Source: Nautilus pompilius
Lineage: Eukaryota > Mollusca > Cephalopoda > Nautilida > Nautilidae
Assembly (NCBI GenBank): GCA_018389105.1
Contig: JACATO010002187.1
Coordinates: 1-64,000 of the forward strand
Direction of reading: 5' to 3'
Length of the DNA: 64,000 nt
Under the pieces are notes generated by a model that was not told the origin of the DNA, searched no databases, and saw only the letters and a list, made by a program, of their open reading frames with translations. Made by a program: the position numbers and the translations under genes. The number at the start of each line of letters is the position of its first letter. The stretch's first letter is position 1. Of the stretch, positions 51,732-62,434 are shown in pieces.

Positions 51732-52275
51732 CGAGGGAAAGTCAAAAATTATCCATACTCTTGTTTTATCAATCTATTTACACAAAAGCAGGGGTTAAAC
51801 AAGTACGTCATTTTTCTACACAGTCTCCTTCCTTTTCGATGCACTTGGTCCAGCAGTCCACAAGCTTACCATCTCTCGAGCTTGCTGAATCTTCTCGTCA
51901 GTGGTGGAGGTTGACGGGCATCCTGCTCCTCCTTCATGCGTCACACTTTTAAACTTCTCGATCCACTCATACACACTTCTACGCGGTAGTGAACTGTCGC
52001 CATATTGTGTTAAAAGCCTCCGATGAATTTCAGCCCCTGACACACCTTCCGACCAGAGAAATCGGATCACTGCTCTTTGTTCCTCCTTGGTGCACACTGT
52101 TAGCGGAGCGGCTGTTTACACTGTAACAGCAGCAAGAAAAGTGGCGCGATCAAGCTCAAACTTTGATCATGTGACCACAATAGTACCAACTATAAGCACG
52201 CATGAGCAGAAGGCGGTGTGACAAACCTAAAGATATGTTATGGCGAAAGTGCGGATAATTTTTGACTTACCCTCG
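51732..52275 (-). mobile_element. Non-autonomous mariner-like element (right copy)
   Basis: Mirror of 4930-5473, with the same length (544 bp), flanking TA dinucleotides and inverted terminal repeats. The transposase N-terminal remnant is at 52097-51816. Confidence 0.88.
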
Positions 52276-52785
52276 TAGATGATGTGATATCAGTAGTTGT
52301 CTGTTTACTTTTATTGCCAAACAACTAATGATGATTTTATTTTTATATCAAACTTATACTAAGCTAACTGTTGAAAATTTTATTAATTAAAGTTTTCTGT
52401 TAACTAAACTGTGTTTTTTTTTTGTCTGTCGACTCTCTCTCTCTCTCCAAGTAGTGTATATACTGTTTCTCAGCGATACATTTTGGGAAAAGCCATGGGG
52501 GACTCACTCCACAGCGTACATTCCAAGTGACTGCTAGCCTCATTGTGACCTTCATCACATAATTTTGACCCCCCACACGTTATTACCAAAATTAGTCGAA
52601 GTAGCTTTGACCCATGTCCATGGGGGGTCACAACCACCTTAAAGGAAATGACTTGAAATTTTAAAAAAAACAGAAAGAAAAAATGCTTGCATTGGAAAAT
52701 CTACCACAATAACGGGAGTTTGCCTTCCTAATATCTCCTCGTGTGAATTTTATGTATTGGCACCAAATGATGAGAACTAACATAA

Positions 52786-53879
52786 AATGAACATCTGTGG
52801 CAGTAGGATAGAACTGTTTGAACATAACATGAAAGTGAAAGTAAACTGCAGAGTTTACAAAATACTACAGTGGGGAAAATGCAAGACAAATGACCTTACA
52901 GATATTGTGCAAAAAATTATATACATTACTGTTGTACACCAATTATGATACATTGTTTTTCTGAAGTGTTATATGTTACATAGCAGTATTTTCATTGCTT
53001 TAGCTATTTCTATTTCCTTGCTAAATTTCATTAGTACATAGTATGAGTAAGGAAAGCAAAGTAATTCTTTTTAGTTACCTCCCCTCTCTTGGATCACATT
53101 TGTAGGCCCCTGAAATGCTTAGTGCCTGTCTTTTTGGTGAGAGAAACATTGTTTTTTGGGGGGTTGGGCCAAAGTCTGGTGCAGTTCCAGGTCCACGTGT
53201 CAGCTGATTGCAACTTAGGTTAGTGAGCAAATCAAAGAACCTGAGATTTTTCTGTCATGCTACATCGGCTAGCCACCCAACTCCTTCCTAAAGGAAGATG
53301 ACTGCTTCAGAAATATGATTAACCCTTCACTGTAAGGCTCTTGGAAATCTTGCTGGCGCATATGCTTTGGAAAATCAAGTGTGCCTAAAGAAAAAAAATA
53401 AGGTGTGCAACTCTTTTAATGTCTAACTAGAGAAAACAAATACAAAACGTTTATGTAGTTTCATTCAGTTTTTTCCTGTGGAGAGAGAACAGATCAGTTT
53501 TCACCCCTAACCTGTCTTTGATAGGGTAATCCCACATCTGTATTCAGAAGTAATTTGTTGTGTTCTGTGTAACTAAGCACACTACTAATCAACAAATGGT
53601 CCAAAAGTACCTTGTTTTGATAGCACTGGTGTGGCTAAGACCATAGTTGATTCTTTAATGTTTCCCTTAACCAGTTTCAGTATGTGTTCTGCCCTCTAAA
53701 GCCCTGTACCTACTCCATGTTACACGTGGCAGAGAGAGGACGACGTTTCTCACGCCATCTCATTCTTTTTATCTGCAGAGCCAATTAAATCAACATCCTA
53801 GCTCAGAAATGTAGCAGCATGGGCTACCTATCATCCTGGAAAATCTATTAATTTCCACTTATATTTTCTTTAGTGCAAA
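52786..53879. other. 1.09 kb segment present only in the right arm
   Basis: The left arm joins the flanks directly (TAACATAA next to GGACTTC). The segment has no terminal inverted repeats, poly-A tail or target-site duplication, only an AA shared at both ends. A deletion from the left arm is therefore more likely than an insertion here. It contains GTTACCTCCCCTC (about 53077-53089) and no gene. Confidence 0.8.
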
Positions 53880-56800
53880 GGACTTCATGCAGAATCTTCC
53901 ACTGTAAGTCAGACATGTATTTGTTGATTTGACTATTTTTGCTTGCTTTCAAAAAAAAAAAAAGTGATTCATCAAGGAGTTCCTGCGTTCAGGTATCCTT
54001 GCCAGGTGACTTCATATTTAGGGGTGTGATCTTTTGAGTTTATTCACTAAATCTTTAAGTACCTATCTTGCTGTGAGGATATTGAAAATGGTTTGACTAT
54101 ATCCATAAGTTGTACCGAGTTCCCTGGCTCTGCATCTAGTCTTGTGAGCCATGTTAACAATACTCATTAAGCATTATCTGATCTATTTCTTGATACAAGC
54201 AGCGATTTGGAAGGATTTTAAAATTTGTTTGAGAAACAGTAGTTGCCATTTTGTCAGTTTCCACAGTGGAATCTGGGGTTTCTAAAATACTTTATATCAA
54301 TTGAACGCCAACTTACTTTCTCTGTTTACGGTAAGTTTATTCACCTGGTATTTCTTGCTCAGGCAGGGAATTATCTCATCCACCCTTCCTCTTTCTTTCG
54401 CTGTTTGCAGCAGACATTTTACTTTACCTTTCACAGTTGCTGATAAACTCAAACGACTAATTACTTGGAGCAGCCTACCAACAAAATGGTTTTGGTGCCT
54501 CTTTCGAACATGGACAAGAGCATTTGCACTAATTCCAAGTCATATATAGTGTTGCACGGATCACCTGCCATGTCATGTGATCAGCCTAATTCCCATCTGC
54601 GCCCAACTCTGAAAGGAAACGGTGTCTGGCCACTTTATTAGGACATGAACATAGTAAAAGAAAAGTTTTATTACAGATACTTTGATATTAGTCTGATTAC
54701 AAATCCAAGTTAACACACTTTACTTCCCCATCTCCTCTGATTGTTTGGAAGAGTCTTGAGGCTGTAAGATTTATAATAGCATTCAAGGATGAAAGGTAGA
54801 AGCAATGTTTGGGGTTCTTGTGATGAGTATACAAAACTGAGTAACTTTACCATTTAAAAATTCATCAGTGCTTGTTTTCTCAATATAAAAAAATAGAGAG
54901 CCAAATTTGACAGAATGCCTGTCCATTCTGAAACTATGCACAACAGTGGCAAAAGACAGTTAATACTTTATAGCACAGCCTTATGCTGAGGAGATTAACA
55001 GTCCAGATTTGGGGAATTGGTCGAGGATAACCCCCTACACGCCAAGCAGCCTGTTTTTTTGACAGTTTGAGGACTGGATGTTAATCTGGTCTGTACCTGT
55101 TGTGACAACAGCTTGCAACCATGAGCTTATCATTCAAATGAAATAAGGTGATAATTCAGACGCAAACAGGTTCAGTCAAAACTAAAGCAATACAGTCTTA
55201 ATAGGTTAAACTTTTTTTTTAAATGTGTTTTGAAAATCATTTAACAATATGCATAACCAAGCCCCTATCCCCTTTTAAAAACTCGTGTATTGTTGGCTTC
55301 AACTTAGAATTTGGTGTCACCTGCAAATTTTATAGCAACTGATAACACCACCATTGGCATAATCTAGTGCCTGCCATGATAACTTGGTTTCTTGTTGCAA
55401 AAAAACAGTAAGTAAAGATGGGCAACATAGTGAAATTCTTGGTACCCGCTCAAGCCTCCATTTGTTCGGCGACTGATCGAGATTTATTGATGGTCTGACA
55501 GTTTCCCTGTGTGTTTGAGAGCTTCCTGTCAATACGATGGAATTAAAGGACATGGATGGGTTGCCCTCAGCTGTCAATGCAGATGCTTCCACTTTTGCTC
55601 AGTTGGTTTCATAATCAGGGCTTTTGGGTACCCATAGAATTAGCTGAATGCCTCAATTCCTCTGCAAACTGGGGTATGCAGTGCTGTCCACCCGAATAAC
55701 ACAGGCACCATATCTCATCCATTTTACCAACAAGACACTACATCTTCAAAAGTGGAAGAGCAGAATTAGACATCCTTTGATAAGCATCAATTCTGTTCTT
55801 CCACCATGCCCAATTACAGTTCATACCACGTCACTCTTGCCTCCATGCTTGAATATATTCACCCCTGAAATATGTAAATTTTGGTCAGATATATTCATTT
55901 AAGGGGGGGTAGCCAGTCTATTATGGCAGGGCACTATAACTGATAGAAAATTGGATTTCCCTAAACTTGATAAGGGTCACTATCTTACTGAATTTTGTTT
56001 CTCATTTTTAAATGTATTAATATTTTATTTTTCTTAAAATTCAAATTCTCTTCCAATAATTTCATTAATGTAAAAGGAAAACTGGCTGTTAAAATGTTAT
56101 ATTTGGCTTCTACCTAAAACCAAGTGAGAATCATCTAAGTGCATCCTCATGGAATGGGCTCACAGACAGCTCAATTATTGCCGGTGCATAGCCGCTGTGG
56201 TCTTTCTCTATCGTTTGTCTCAGAGTTTCTATATTTCTCATCTGCCTGCCCACTATGATCGGGTTACGCCAACAGATAAAGCTGTTGTTTTTTGGTTTTT
56301 TTTAGTTCTCCTGTCAAGTTGTGACAAAAGGTAAAACGTGTTGCAGTTTCTTAACCAAACTTTGAGAAAACTGCCGCCGTTTTCCGTTTCCCAAAAATAA
56401 CAATTCAAGAAAGGAACTGCAACAACAACAACAACAGCAGCAAAAATTTATCTATAACCGTAATGCTTCATGTTACAGCTTTTCGTGAGAGTAGGGCGGC
56501 GGCTGCTGCTGCTGCTTTTAAGTTCCACACAATTACTCTCCTTTCGTTATACGTATCACCGTCCTGAACTCATACCAACCCTTGATATGGTCCACTGACT
56601 TCCCCGTCAGGGTTAGGGGAAGCCTTACATTACAGTCAAAATGGAAACGTACCAGAATTCTTTCTACTACACCTCATTCATGAAAATACAACAATATACA
56701 ATGGTTTCATCCATCGTTTGTTTATTGGACTCCGAATTACAGGTATTCCCCAACACTATAGCTGTGCACGGCTTCACTTGTGGGCTTAAGGTTCAAACCT

Positions 56801-57053
56801 ATAATATGCACAGTTGTTGGGAAAAGTGATTTTTAAAGCACAAGAAGAAAATAAATCTAAAGTATGGAGCAGGCAGGGCCTGCACAGTGTGCCGAGGTAG
56901 AACGGAAGCATCGTTCTGCATGTAGCGAACAACCATGACGGTTAACCAGGTATCGGTGGGTCAAACTAACAGCCATTGTGCTGTTTTACATTTTTAATAA
57001 CAATCTAATCTTATTGATAAAAATTATAAACAATTTCTGAACTGCGTGAGTAC

Positions 57054-57472
57054 ATGCAAATATACGACACATTGTTCGTTAATAAGTACCGAGAGAAGAC
57101 AGGTGAGTGCTGTTTTTTTGTTTTTCTACCTACCGGTCTCAAGAGCCAACGCATCTGAGGCAGATTGGTCGGTATACTGCATTTCACTGTGCTTGCTTGT
57201 TTACTAATGCAGCTGCTTAGATTCCTCAGAAGCGTCAGGTCTGAGGTTATTTAAAAAAAAACAGTATTAAAAGAGAATTAATGATATTCCTGGAAAAGAA
57301 CTCCTATGTCCACACCTGCACAGGTGTGTGTTGTGGTTTTACATTGTGCTGTTGTTACAGGCAGCAAGGACGATCAACCATCTTGCACTTCTGTCTTTGG
57401 CAGGGGGAAACTGAAAGGAACCCATGACGACAAACTGGTACACAAGCACAAGAAACAACAATGCAATGGAAG
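57054..57472 (+). CDS. Partial gene, two exons, unknown protein (right copy)
   Basis: Exons 57054-57102 (ATG start, phase 1 exit at GTGAGT) and 57361-57472 (TTGTTACAG acceptor, phase 2 exit at GTAATC) mirror the left copy at 827-1245. The palindrome ends 354 bases after the last donor, so at most one arm can keep the original downstream exons. No next exon was identified in 57827-58600. The open frame upstream of the ATG (ELREY) suggests the coding part may start earlier. Confidence 0.4.
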
Positions 57473-57826
57473 GTAATCAAGCCATGTTGGTCACCGGCCT
57501 CCACATGCTGCCAAGTTCTCGGTGAGAGATATAGAAGAGGAGAATTCAACATGGGACATCAATGTCCGATCAAAGCTGTTAATCAGATTTACAAATAGTA
57601 CTTCTGGAAGCTTAAGGTTAGCTGAAAAATCCACATTTTAAAAAAGTCACAAATTTTAAAATGTAAACAAAAATGAAGATAGGGGAGCATTTAGAATGAT
57701 AGAATGGAGCCAAAGTTTTGATCTCTACTCTGGCATATCTTGTGTGATGTTAGTTTCTCGGCACTCCTTCATAAAACGGGTATTCTCTGTGCAATCTGGT
57801 TTCCTTCCACATCTATCAATGAAGAG

Positions 57827-58600
57827 CTTCAGCAGAGATTAGTGTGCACATTCCATACATTATGGGTTTACCCAATCCTATCTATGGAGGCAATGCATTA
57901 GAGATTTGCATCCTATGCAGTATTTCAAAACAACAACAAAAATCAAGATCTGTACTGATTAAGATGGACTAATAATCAATACTTCAACAGTTAATAAGGT
58001 TCTCATTTCTGATTAAGAGTGAAATAAACTGTCAATGATTCCAGGACTGGTTATGCACATCAAGGCCATGCTCACTTCTACCTTTATATAAACACACCAC
58101 CGTTATATGTGGTTGAATATGTCTGATATACATACATATACTAAATTACCTAATTTAAAAAAAATTAACTTCACAATAACAATTTGTATAAAGGTTAATA
58201 TTTTTCTGACCAGTCCAAATGTCAGATGTACAAAGTCAAAGAGAGAAAACAAAATTCCCCCTTCTCTCATATTTACAGACAATCAGTGGTTGGTTGTAAA
58301 AAATTCAACTTATTTTAGCCAATGATATTTTTCATATTCAAATATAAAATGTTATTCAAAACCACAAGGTAAAAAATAAATTATTATTTTATGTACATTT
58401 TCTGCAGGATAAAAGCTTGGAAGATTTGTTTTCACACAGTTTAATATTCAACAAGATAAATCCACATATTGGTATCAAAAAGAGAAGTGTGTGAGAGAGA
58501 GAGAGAGAGTAAGCCATAGCAATTATTCATCTATAAGAACCAGTAAAAGGAACTGGGAACGCTACAATCTCAATGACACCTGTTCAGCTAAATCTCACAA
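57827..58600. other. Right flank proximal to the palindrome edge
   Basis: AT-rich sequence outside the palindrome. A (GA)n microsatellite lies at about 58493-58509. No gene recognised. Confidence 0.45.
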
Positions 58601-58933
58601 TCATGAAAGCATAAAAAAATTGAATTGAATTAATTTTTTATTAACTTGCATGCAATTCAAATTATACGCTAAACCCTCTGGTGGTGGTTTGGCAATCTTG
58701 ATTTTGCTGCCAAGGCATGCCCTTTGCATCCACACGGGAGGATGTAATATATTTTCAACTTTCTTCTCTGAAAATATCAGAGCTAAGGCCACGTCTAAAC
58801 TTTGTCGCACTTTTTCTGACACAAGGCAGCGGTTCCACGCCTTGTTTATTTGACCAGATAATGCTAAAACAAAGTCTCTGACCCTAAAGATCTGACCAGG
58901 TAAATCATGGATGAGGCACAAAGGGCTCCGCAA
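58601..58933 (-). CDS. Open reading frame or exon of unknown protein
   Basis: A 110-codon open frame without a clear start, containing SEKVRQSLDVALALIFSEKK and KPPPEGLAYNLNCMQ. Its amino-acid composition looks protein-like rather than like translated intron. TTACCTGGTCAG inside the frame is a possible acceptor. It sits directly beside the pogo element (58969), so an insertion may have cut a gene here. Family not recognised. Confidence 0.3.
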   Translation of the reverse strand: MRSPLCLIHDLPGQIFRVRDFVLALSGQINKAWNRCLVSEKVRQSLDVALALIFSEKKVENILHPPVWMQRACLGSKIKIAKPPPEGLAYNLNCMQVNKKLIQFNFFMLS

Positions 58934-59311
58934 AAAATTACTAGAGGTTGATTAGTGATTCTTAAATACCGTATTTGCCGGTGTATAAGTCGACTCGTTG
59001 TATAAGTCGACCCCCTAAAATTCGACGGAAATTTACGATTTTATGATATATCCTTTGTATAAGTCGAGCTCAATTGTTTTCTTATCTTAAACTTTAAAAT
59101 TCAACCAGAAATATGCGAAATTTATTGACGAAATGTGTTCAAATTCGCGAGTTTGTAGCGAGCGATCTATACGCCATTTTGAATACTATTTACTTTGTAA
59201 CCCTGTGATATTACGCGCCGAGAGAGACTAACAACAATGAACACTCTTAGAAAGTGGTTTATTTTTAGTTAAGAAACAATAAATTAGAATTATAAAGTGC
59301 TTACATAGAGT

Positions 59312-60598
59312 TCAAAATCCGTCTTCATCGTTACTATTTCCAAAAAGCTCGTTCCATTCATTTTCGTTTAGTCTGTCGTCATAAAGGGCATCTTCTTGGT
59401 CTTCTTTATCCTCAGTTTCCTCTTCCTCTTCCCAGATAAGGTCGTCTTCTGTCCCATCGAGAGCGTTGGAAATGCAGCATTTCTTAAAGGAGCGTTCCAC
59501 AGTAGACAGCGACACATCATCCCACGACTGTTTAATCCATCCTGTTATTATTTCTAACGATGGTGCTTTCATGGCTCCCCCTTTAGTAAACTGCTTCTCG
59601 CCTTCTATCATCCAATTACTCCAATTTCCTCTCAATCTGTCTTTGAACGGCTTGTTCAAAGAAACATCAAGTGGCTGCACAACACTTGTTAGTCCACCAG
59701 GAATAACGGCGACATCAGTGTTGTTGCATTTAAGTTTTCTTTTGACGGAGTCCACTAGATGGGCTTTGAAAGAATCCCATACGAGAAGACTTTTCTTCTT
59801 TAACATTCCTCCAGGTCGAGAGTTCCATACTTTTTCTATCCAGATCTTGATTCCCTCCTCATCCATCCATCCTTTTGGATGATTGTGAATTACTACACCA
59901 GAAGGGAACTGTCCTTTCGGTAGAGTTTTTCTCTTAAAAACGACCATCGGCTTCAGCTTTGTACCGTCAGCTAAGCAGGAAAGAACAACAGTGAATCTAG
60001 ACTTTTCGTGGCCTGTTGTTCTCACGAGAACAGTTTTTTCACCTTTGGCAGATACAGTTTTCGATGTAGGCATATCAAACCATACCGGTGTTTCGTCCAT
60101 ATTTCCAATTTGCGATAAGTCATATTGTTCTTTTTTTCTCATCTTGATTACGACGGATTGAAAGAGAGTTATCTTTTCCTCTAAATCTTCAGGCAGTTTC
60201 TGAGCAAGTTTAGTTCTTTGTCGTAGCACAAGGTCATTTCTCTTTAAAAATCGTGAACACCAACTTATAGTTCCTTTGAAATCGGTAATCTTGCTTTGTT
60301 TGGCACAAGCCAAAGCTCGCAGACGAATCATATTTCTTGTGACGACGAACCCACACTTTCGTTGCTCCTCGACCCAGCATACAAGTTCTTGTTCAAGTGC
60401 TGGCCACTGGCAGCTTTTTCCTCTATTAGCACATTTGTTTCTTGGCATCACTGCTAGCTGTGTTGCATTGCGTTTCCAATCTCTTACGAGTTTCTCATTT
60501 ACGCCAAACTTTCTTGAGGCAGCACAGTTGTTAGTTTCTTCGGCAAAGTTTACAACTTGCAGTTTGAACTTCGCAGAGTATTTCATTCGTTTAGACAT
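59312..60598 (-). CDS. Pogo/Tigger-type transposase, 428 aa, intact
   Basis: DNA cut-and-paste transposase. Residues about 5-45 form a Brinker/Psq-type helix-turn-helix (AKFKLQVVNFAEE, AASRKFGVNEKLVRDWKR). Residues about 65-135 form a CENP-B-type second HTH ending in a Trp-containing ISWCSRFLKRND. The DDE_1 catalytic domain follows, with acidic residues in GNMDETPVW, LLVWDSFKAH and VVQPLDVSLN (a DDD triad). The C-terminus is acidic (EEEEETEDKEDQED). There is an ATG start, no internal stop and a length usual for the family. Intactness plus perfect terminal repeats implies recent activity. A domesticated gene is less likely because the terminal repeats are preserved. Confidence 0.93.
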   Translation of the reverse strand: MSKRMKYSAKFKLQVVNFAEETNNCAASRKFGVNEKLVRDWKRNATQLAVMPRNKCANRGKSCQWPALEQELVCWVEEQRKCGFVVTRNMIRLRALACAKQSKITDFKGTISWCSRFLKRNDLVLRQRTKLAQKLPEDLEEKITLFQSVVIKMRKKEQYDLSQIGNMDETPVWFDMPTSKTVSAKGEKTVLVRTTGHEKSRFTVVLSCLADGTKLKPMVVFKRKTLPKGQFPSGVVIHNHPKGWMDEEGIKIWIEKVWNSRPGGMLKKKSLLVWDSFKAHLVDSVKRKLKCNNTDVAVIPGGLTSVVQPLDVSLNKPFKDRLRGNWSNWMIEGEKQFTKGGAMKAPSLEIITGWIKQSWDDVSLSTVERSFKKCCISNALDGTEDDLIWEEEEETEDKEDQEDALYDDRLNENEWNELFGNSNDEDGF

Positions 60599-60954
60599 GG
60601 GTAAGTATAATGATAGAATGTTTACGTAGTTATCATTTTATACCATTCACTTCTATAATTAGATTGATCTTTGCAAAGAATTTTTAGTCAAATGATTGCT
60701 TGTTAAGGCAAACGCAGAGACAACAAATGAGATACGAGAAAGGGGAGAAAATTTTCTTCGTATTCTGCACGTACCATAACTACACTCTACAAATAAAGTT
60801 ATTAGCTACCCAGCCAACAACTTCCCCGAAGCAGTCATCGTCGCTGCCTGGCTTTCGGTGTCCGTGATTGAGGTGAAAATATTTGAAATTGTTGCTGAGG
60901 GTGCGTGTCAATGCGACGAACGCTTTATAATGATTCAGTTTCTCGCTGTCTGAT

Positions 60955-61380
60955 GAGCCTGACGGACGCACACCCACGCACAATGAGATGCATGAGAAAC
61001 GGCCTTGGTTACCGAGCCATCGGGATGTGAGAAGTTGTTGGCCTGAGCCGAAACGCTATTGCTGACTTTCTTGGAGTGCCAAGGGCGACTGTCGGCTTCT
61101 GGGTGAGAAAGTTCCGGAAGTATGGATGTCTGGATCGACTCAGCGTGAGTGGTCGTCCAAGAGCTACCAGTTCCAGGGCCGATCGACGACTGATTCGGCT
61201 TTGCAGATTGAATCGATTCGCAACATCTTCGGAACTCAAGAAGAGTTCGAGCCGATATCGATGCGAACGGCGGCCACACGAAGTACTGAGCGACTTCCAC
61301 GTACGAGAACGCATAATGTGTCCTTTTAAGGGCAGTGAACGCAATATCTGGCCTTGTAAGGGCAACCACATTATTCTGCT
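60955..61380 (+). pseudogene. Tc1-like transposase N-terminal fragment inside the pogo element
   Basis: On the plus strand a paired-like HTH reads GLGYRAIGM, a stop where Arg is expected, then LSRNAIADFLGVPRATVGFW and GCLDRLSVSGRPRATSSRAD, followed by a second HTH segment and VRERIMCPFK. This is the DNA-binding region of a Tc1-family transposase; the DDE domain is missing. It has either been captured by, or inserted into, the pogo element. Its Tc1 boundaries could not be fixed. Confidence 0.7.
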
Positions 61381-61541
61381 CTTACTGGCTAATAACTTTT
61401 TGTGAAGAGTGTAGTAATTACCATCACATTTGAAGCGATGAATACGAAGTTGAATTTCATGACTCGGTGTATAAGTCGAGGTCGATTTTTTTATGTCGAT
61501 TTTTGATCTAAAAAGGTCGACTTATACACCGGCAAATACGG

Positions 61542-62346
61542 TAATTTTTTAAAAAAGGGGGAGATAATTATTAGACACACCACTTAATTTGAGTTATAGT
61601 TCGTATGTGTCAAACTTCTATAATTCTATTCAGATACTCGTGGATGGGCCATGTCAGTGACAAATTTCATGCCTCTGAAGTTAGGATAAATCTGTTTAAG
61701 AATTACTAGGAACTGGAATTAGCTATGAAAGTTATTTTGACCTTGTACAAATTTGAAAACAAAATTAATTTTCACGTCAAACTCTGACACAGTAGCAAAG
61801 ATAATAAAAGACGTTTTTGCTTGAAGTTGGAGGTAACTGATAAATATCAATATATAAATGAAATAATATTCTAAATAAATAGTAGTCTGCTTAAAAAATA
61901 CGAACCAATGATTTACTTATTTTTCTTAAAATGTGGTCCATCTCTAAATCTCTCTCTCTCTTCAATTTTATAATATTTTAGATGAGTATCAAACACCAAC
62001 GTTAAAGAAAACTTAGTTATAAATAGGTTAACTAGTAGTTCTCTCCTTCACCTCCTGGGGTGGGTAGATTAAAGAGAAAGTAGTAGTTAATTTTCTCGTT
62101 TTTTAAATTCATGTGCTACCAGTTTCTAAAAACCTTATTCAAAAATACTGAAGAAAGAAAAATAGCATTTTTCTGTATAAACACACAAACAGATTAAAGG
62201 CACTTCATTTTTATGAAATTAGAATTTTTCATTCTTCTTCTTCAAAAATCCCAACCCCCCCCCCAACTTCCAAAAGCGAAGTTTTTTGAGGGATGAACAA
62301 ACAGGTACAAGTTTCAGGAAGATTGTCGTCTGTTCGGAACAGAGGA
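61542..62346. other. Right flank beyond the pogo element
   Basis: AT-rich. GGGGGAGATAATT at 61557-61569 resembles the dispersed AGGGAGRTAACT motif. C-homopolymer near 62255-62263. No gene recognised. Confidence 0.4.
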
Positions 62347-62434
62347 TTAGGGGATGGAGAAGCCAGCTCCAACCTTCAGCTTCAGAAACTGGTCTTCCAA
62401 GTTTCTAGCTGCTTCGATAACCTCAATGCCGATT
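62347..62434 (-). CDS. Candidate terminal exon of an unknown gene
   Basis: A T-rich stretch ending TTAATCAAG precedes an 88-base interval entered in phase 1. It reads IGIEVIEAARNLEDQFLKLK, then VGAGFSIP and a stop (TAA). The helical, charged composition looks coding. If real, the gene extends to the right of 62434 on the minus strand, and the rest lies partly or wholly outside this window. Protein family not recognised. Confidence 0.35.

Larger units (their letters stand above)
51070..57053. other. Outer right-arm sequence between DD-SH2 and the outer gene
   Basis: Mirror of 1246-6907, with the mariner-like element at 51732-52275 and the arm-specific segment at 52786-53879. The remaining short ORFs (for example 55648-55902 and 55592-55317) have no recognised domain. 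A 34-codon ATG exon candidate is at 56641-56742, ending at a GTATTC donor. Confidence 0.35.
29725..57826. repeat. Right arm of the giant inverted repeat
   Basis: Reverse complement of 472-24097. It is longer (28.1 kb) because of a 3.37 kb tandem duplication at 44339-51069 and an extra 1.09 kb at 52786-53879. Paired coordinates add up to about 53,822 near the centre, 53,838 at 41-47 kb, about 57,205 past the duplication, and 58,298 at the outer edge. These steps locate the two large length differences. All arm genes run in the opposite direction to their left-arm twins. Confidence 0.93.
58969..61541 (-). mobile_element. Pogo-superfamily DNA transposon, apparently complete
   Basis: A 2,573-bp element flanked by TA dinucleotides, with perfect terminal inverted repeats of about 26 bp starting CCGTATTTGCCGGTGTATAA. 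Subterminal copies of GTATAAGTCGA occur near both ends and are likely transposase-binding sites. It carries an intact transposase ORF on the minus strand and a stretch of foreign Tc1-like sequence between the transposase and the right end. It lies outside the palindrome and is single-copy in this window. Confidence 0.93.

Noticed and set aside
59466-59882. 138-codon plus-strand ORF inside the pogo transposase
   Set aside because: Shadow of the transposase gene on the minus strand.
60935-61371. Minus-strand ORFs opposite the Tc1 fragment
   Set aside because: The plus strand encodes a clear Tc1 HTH; the minus frames are shadows.
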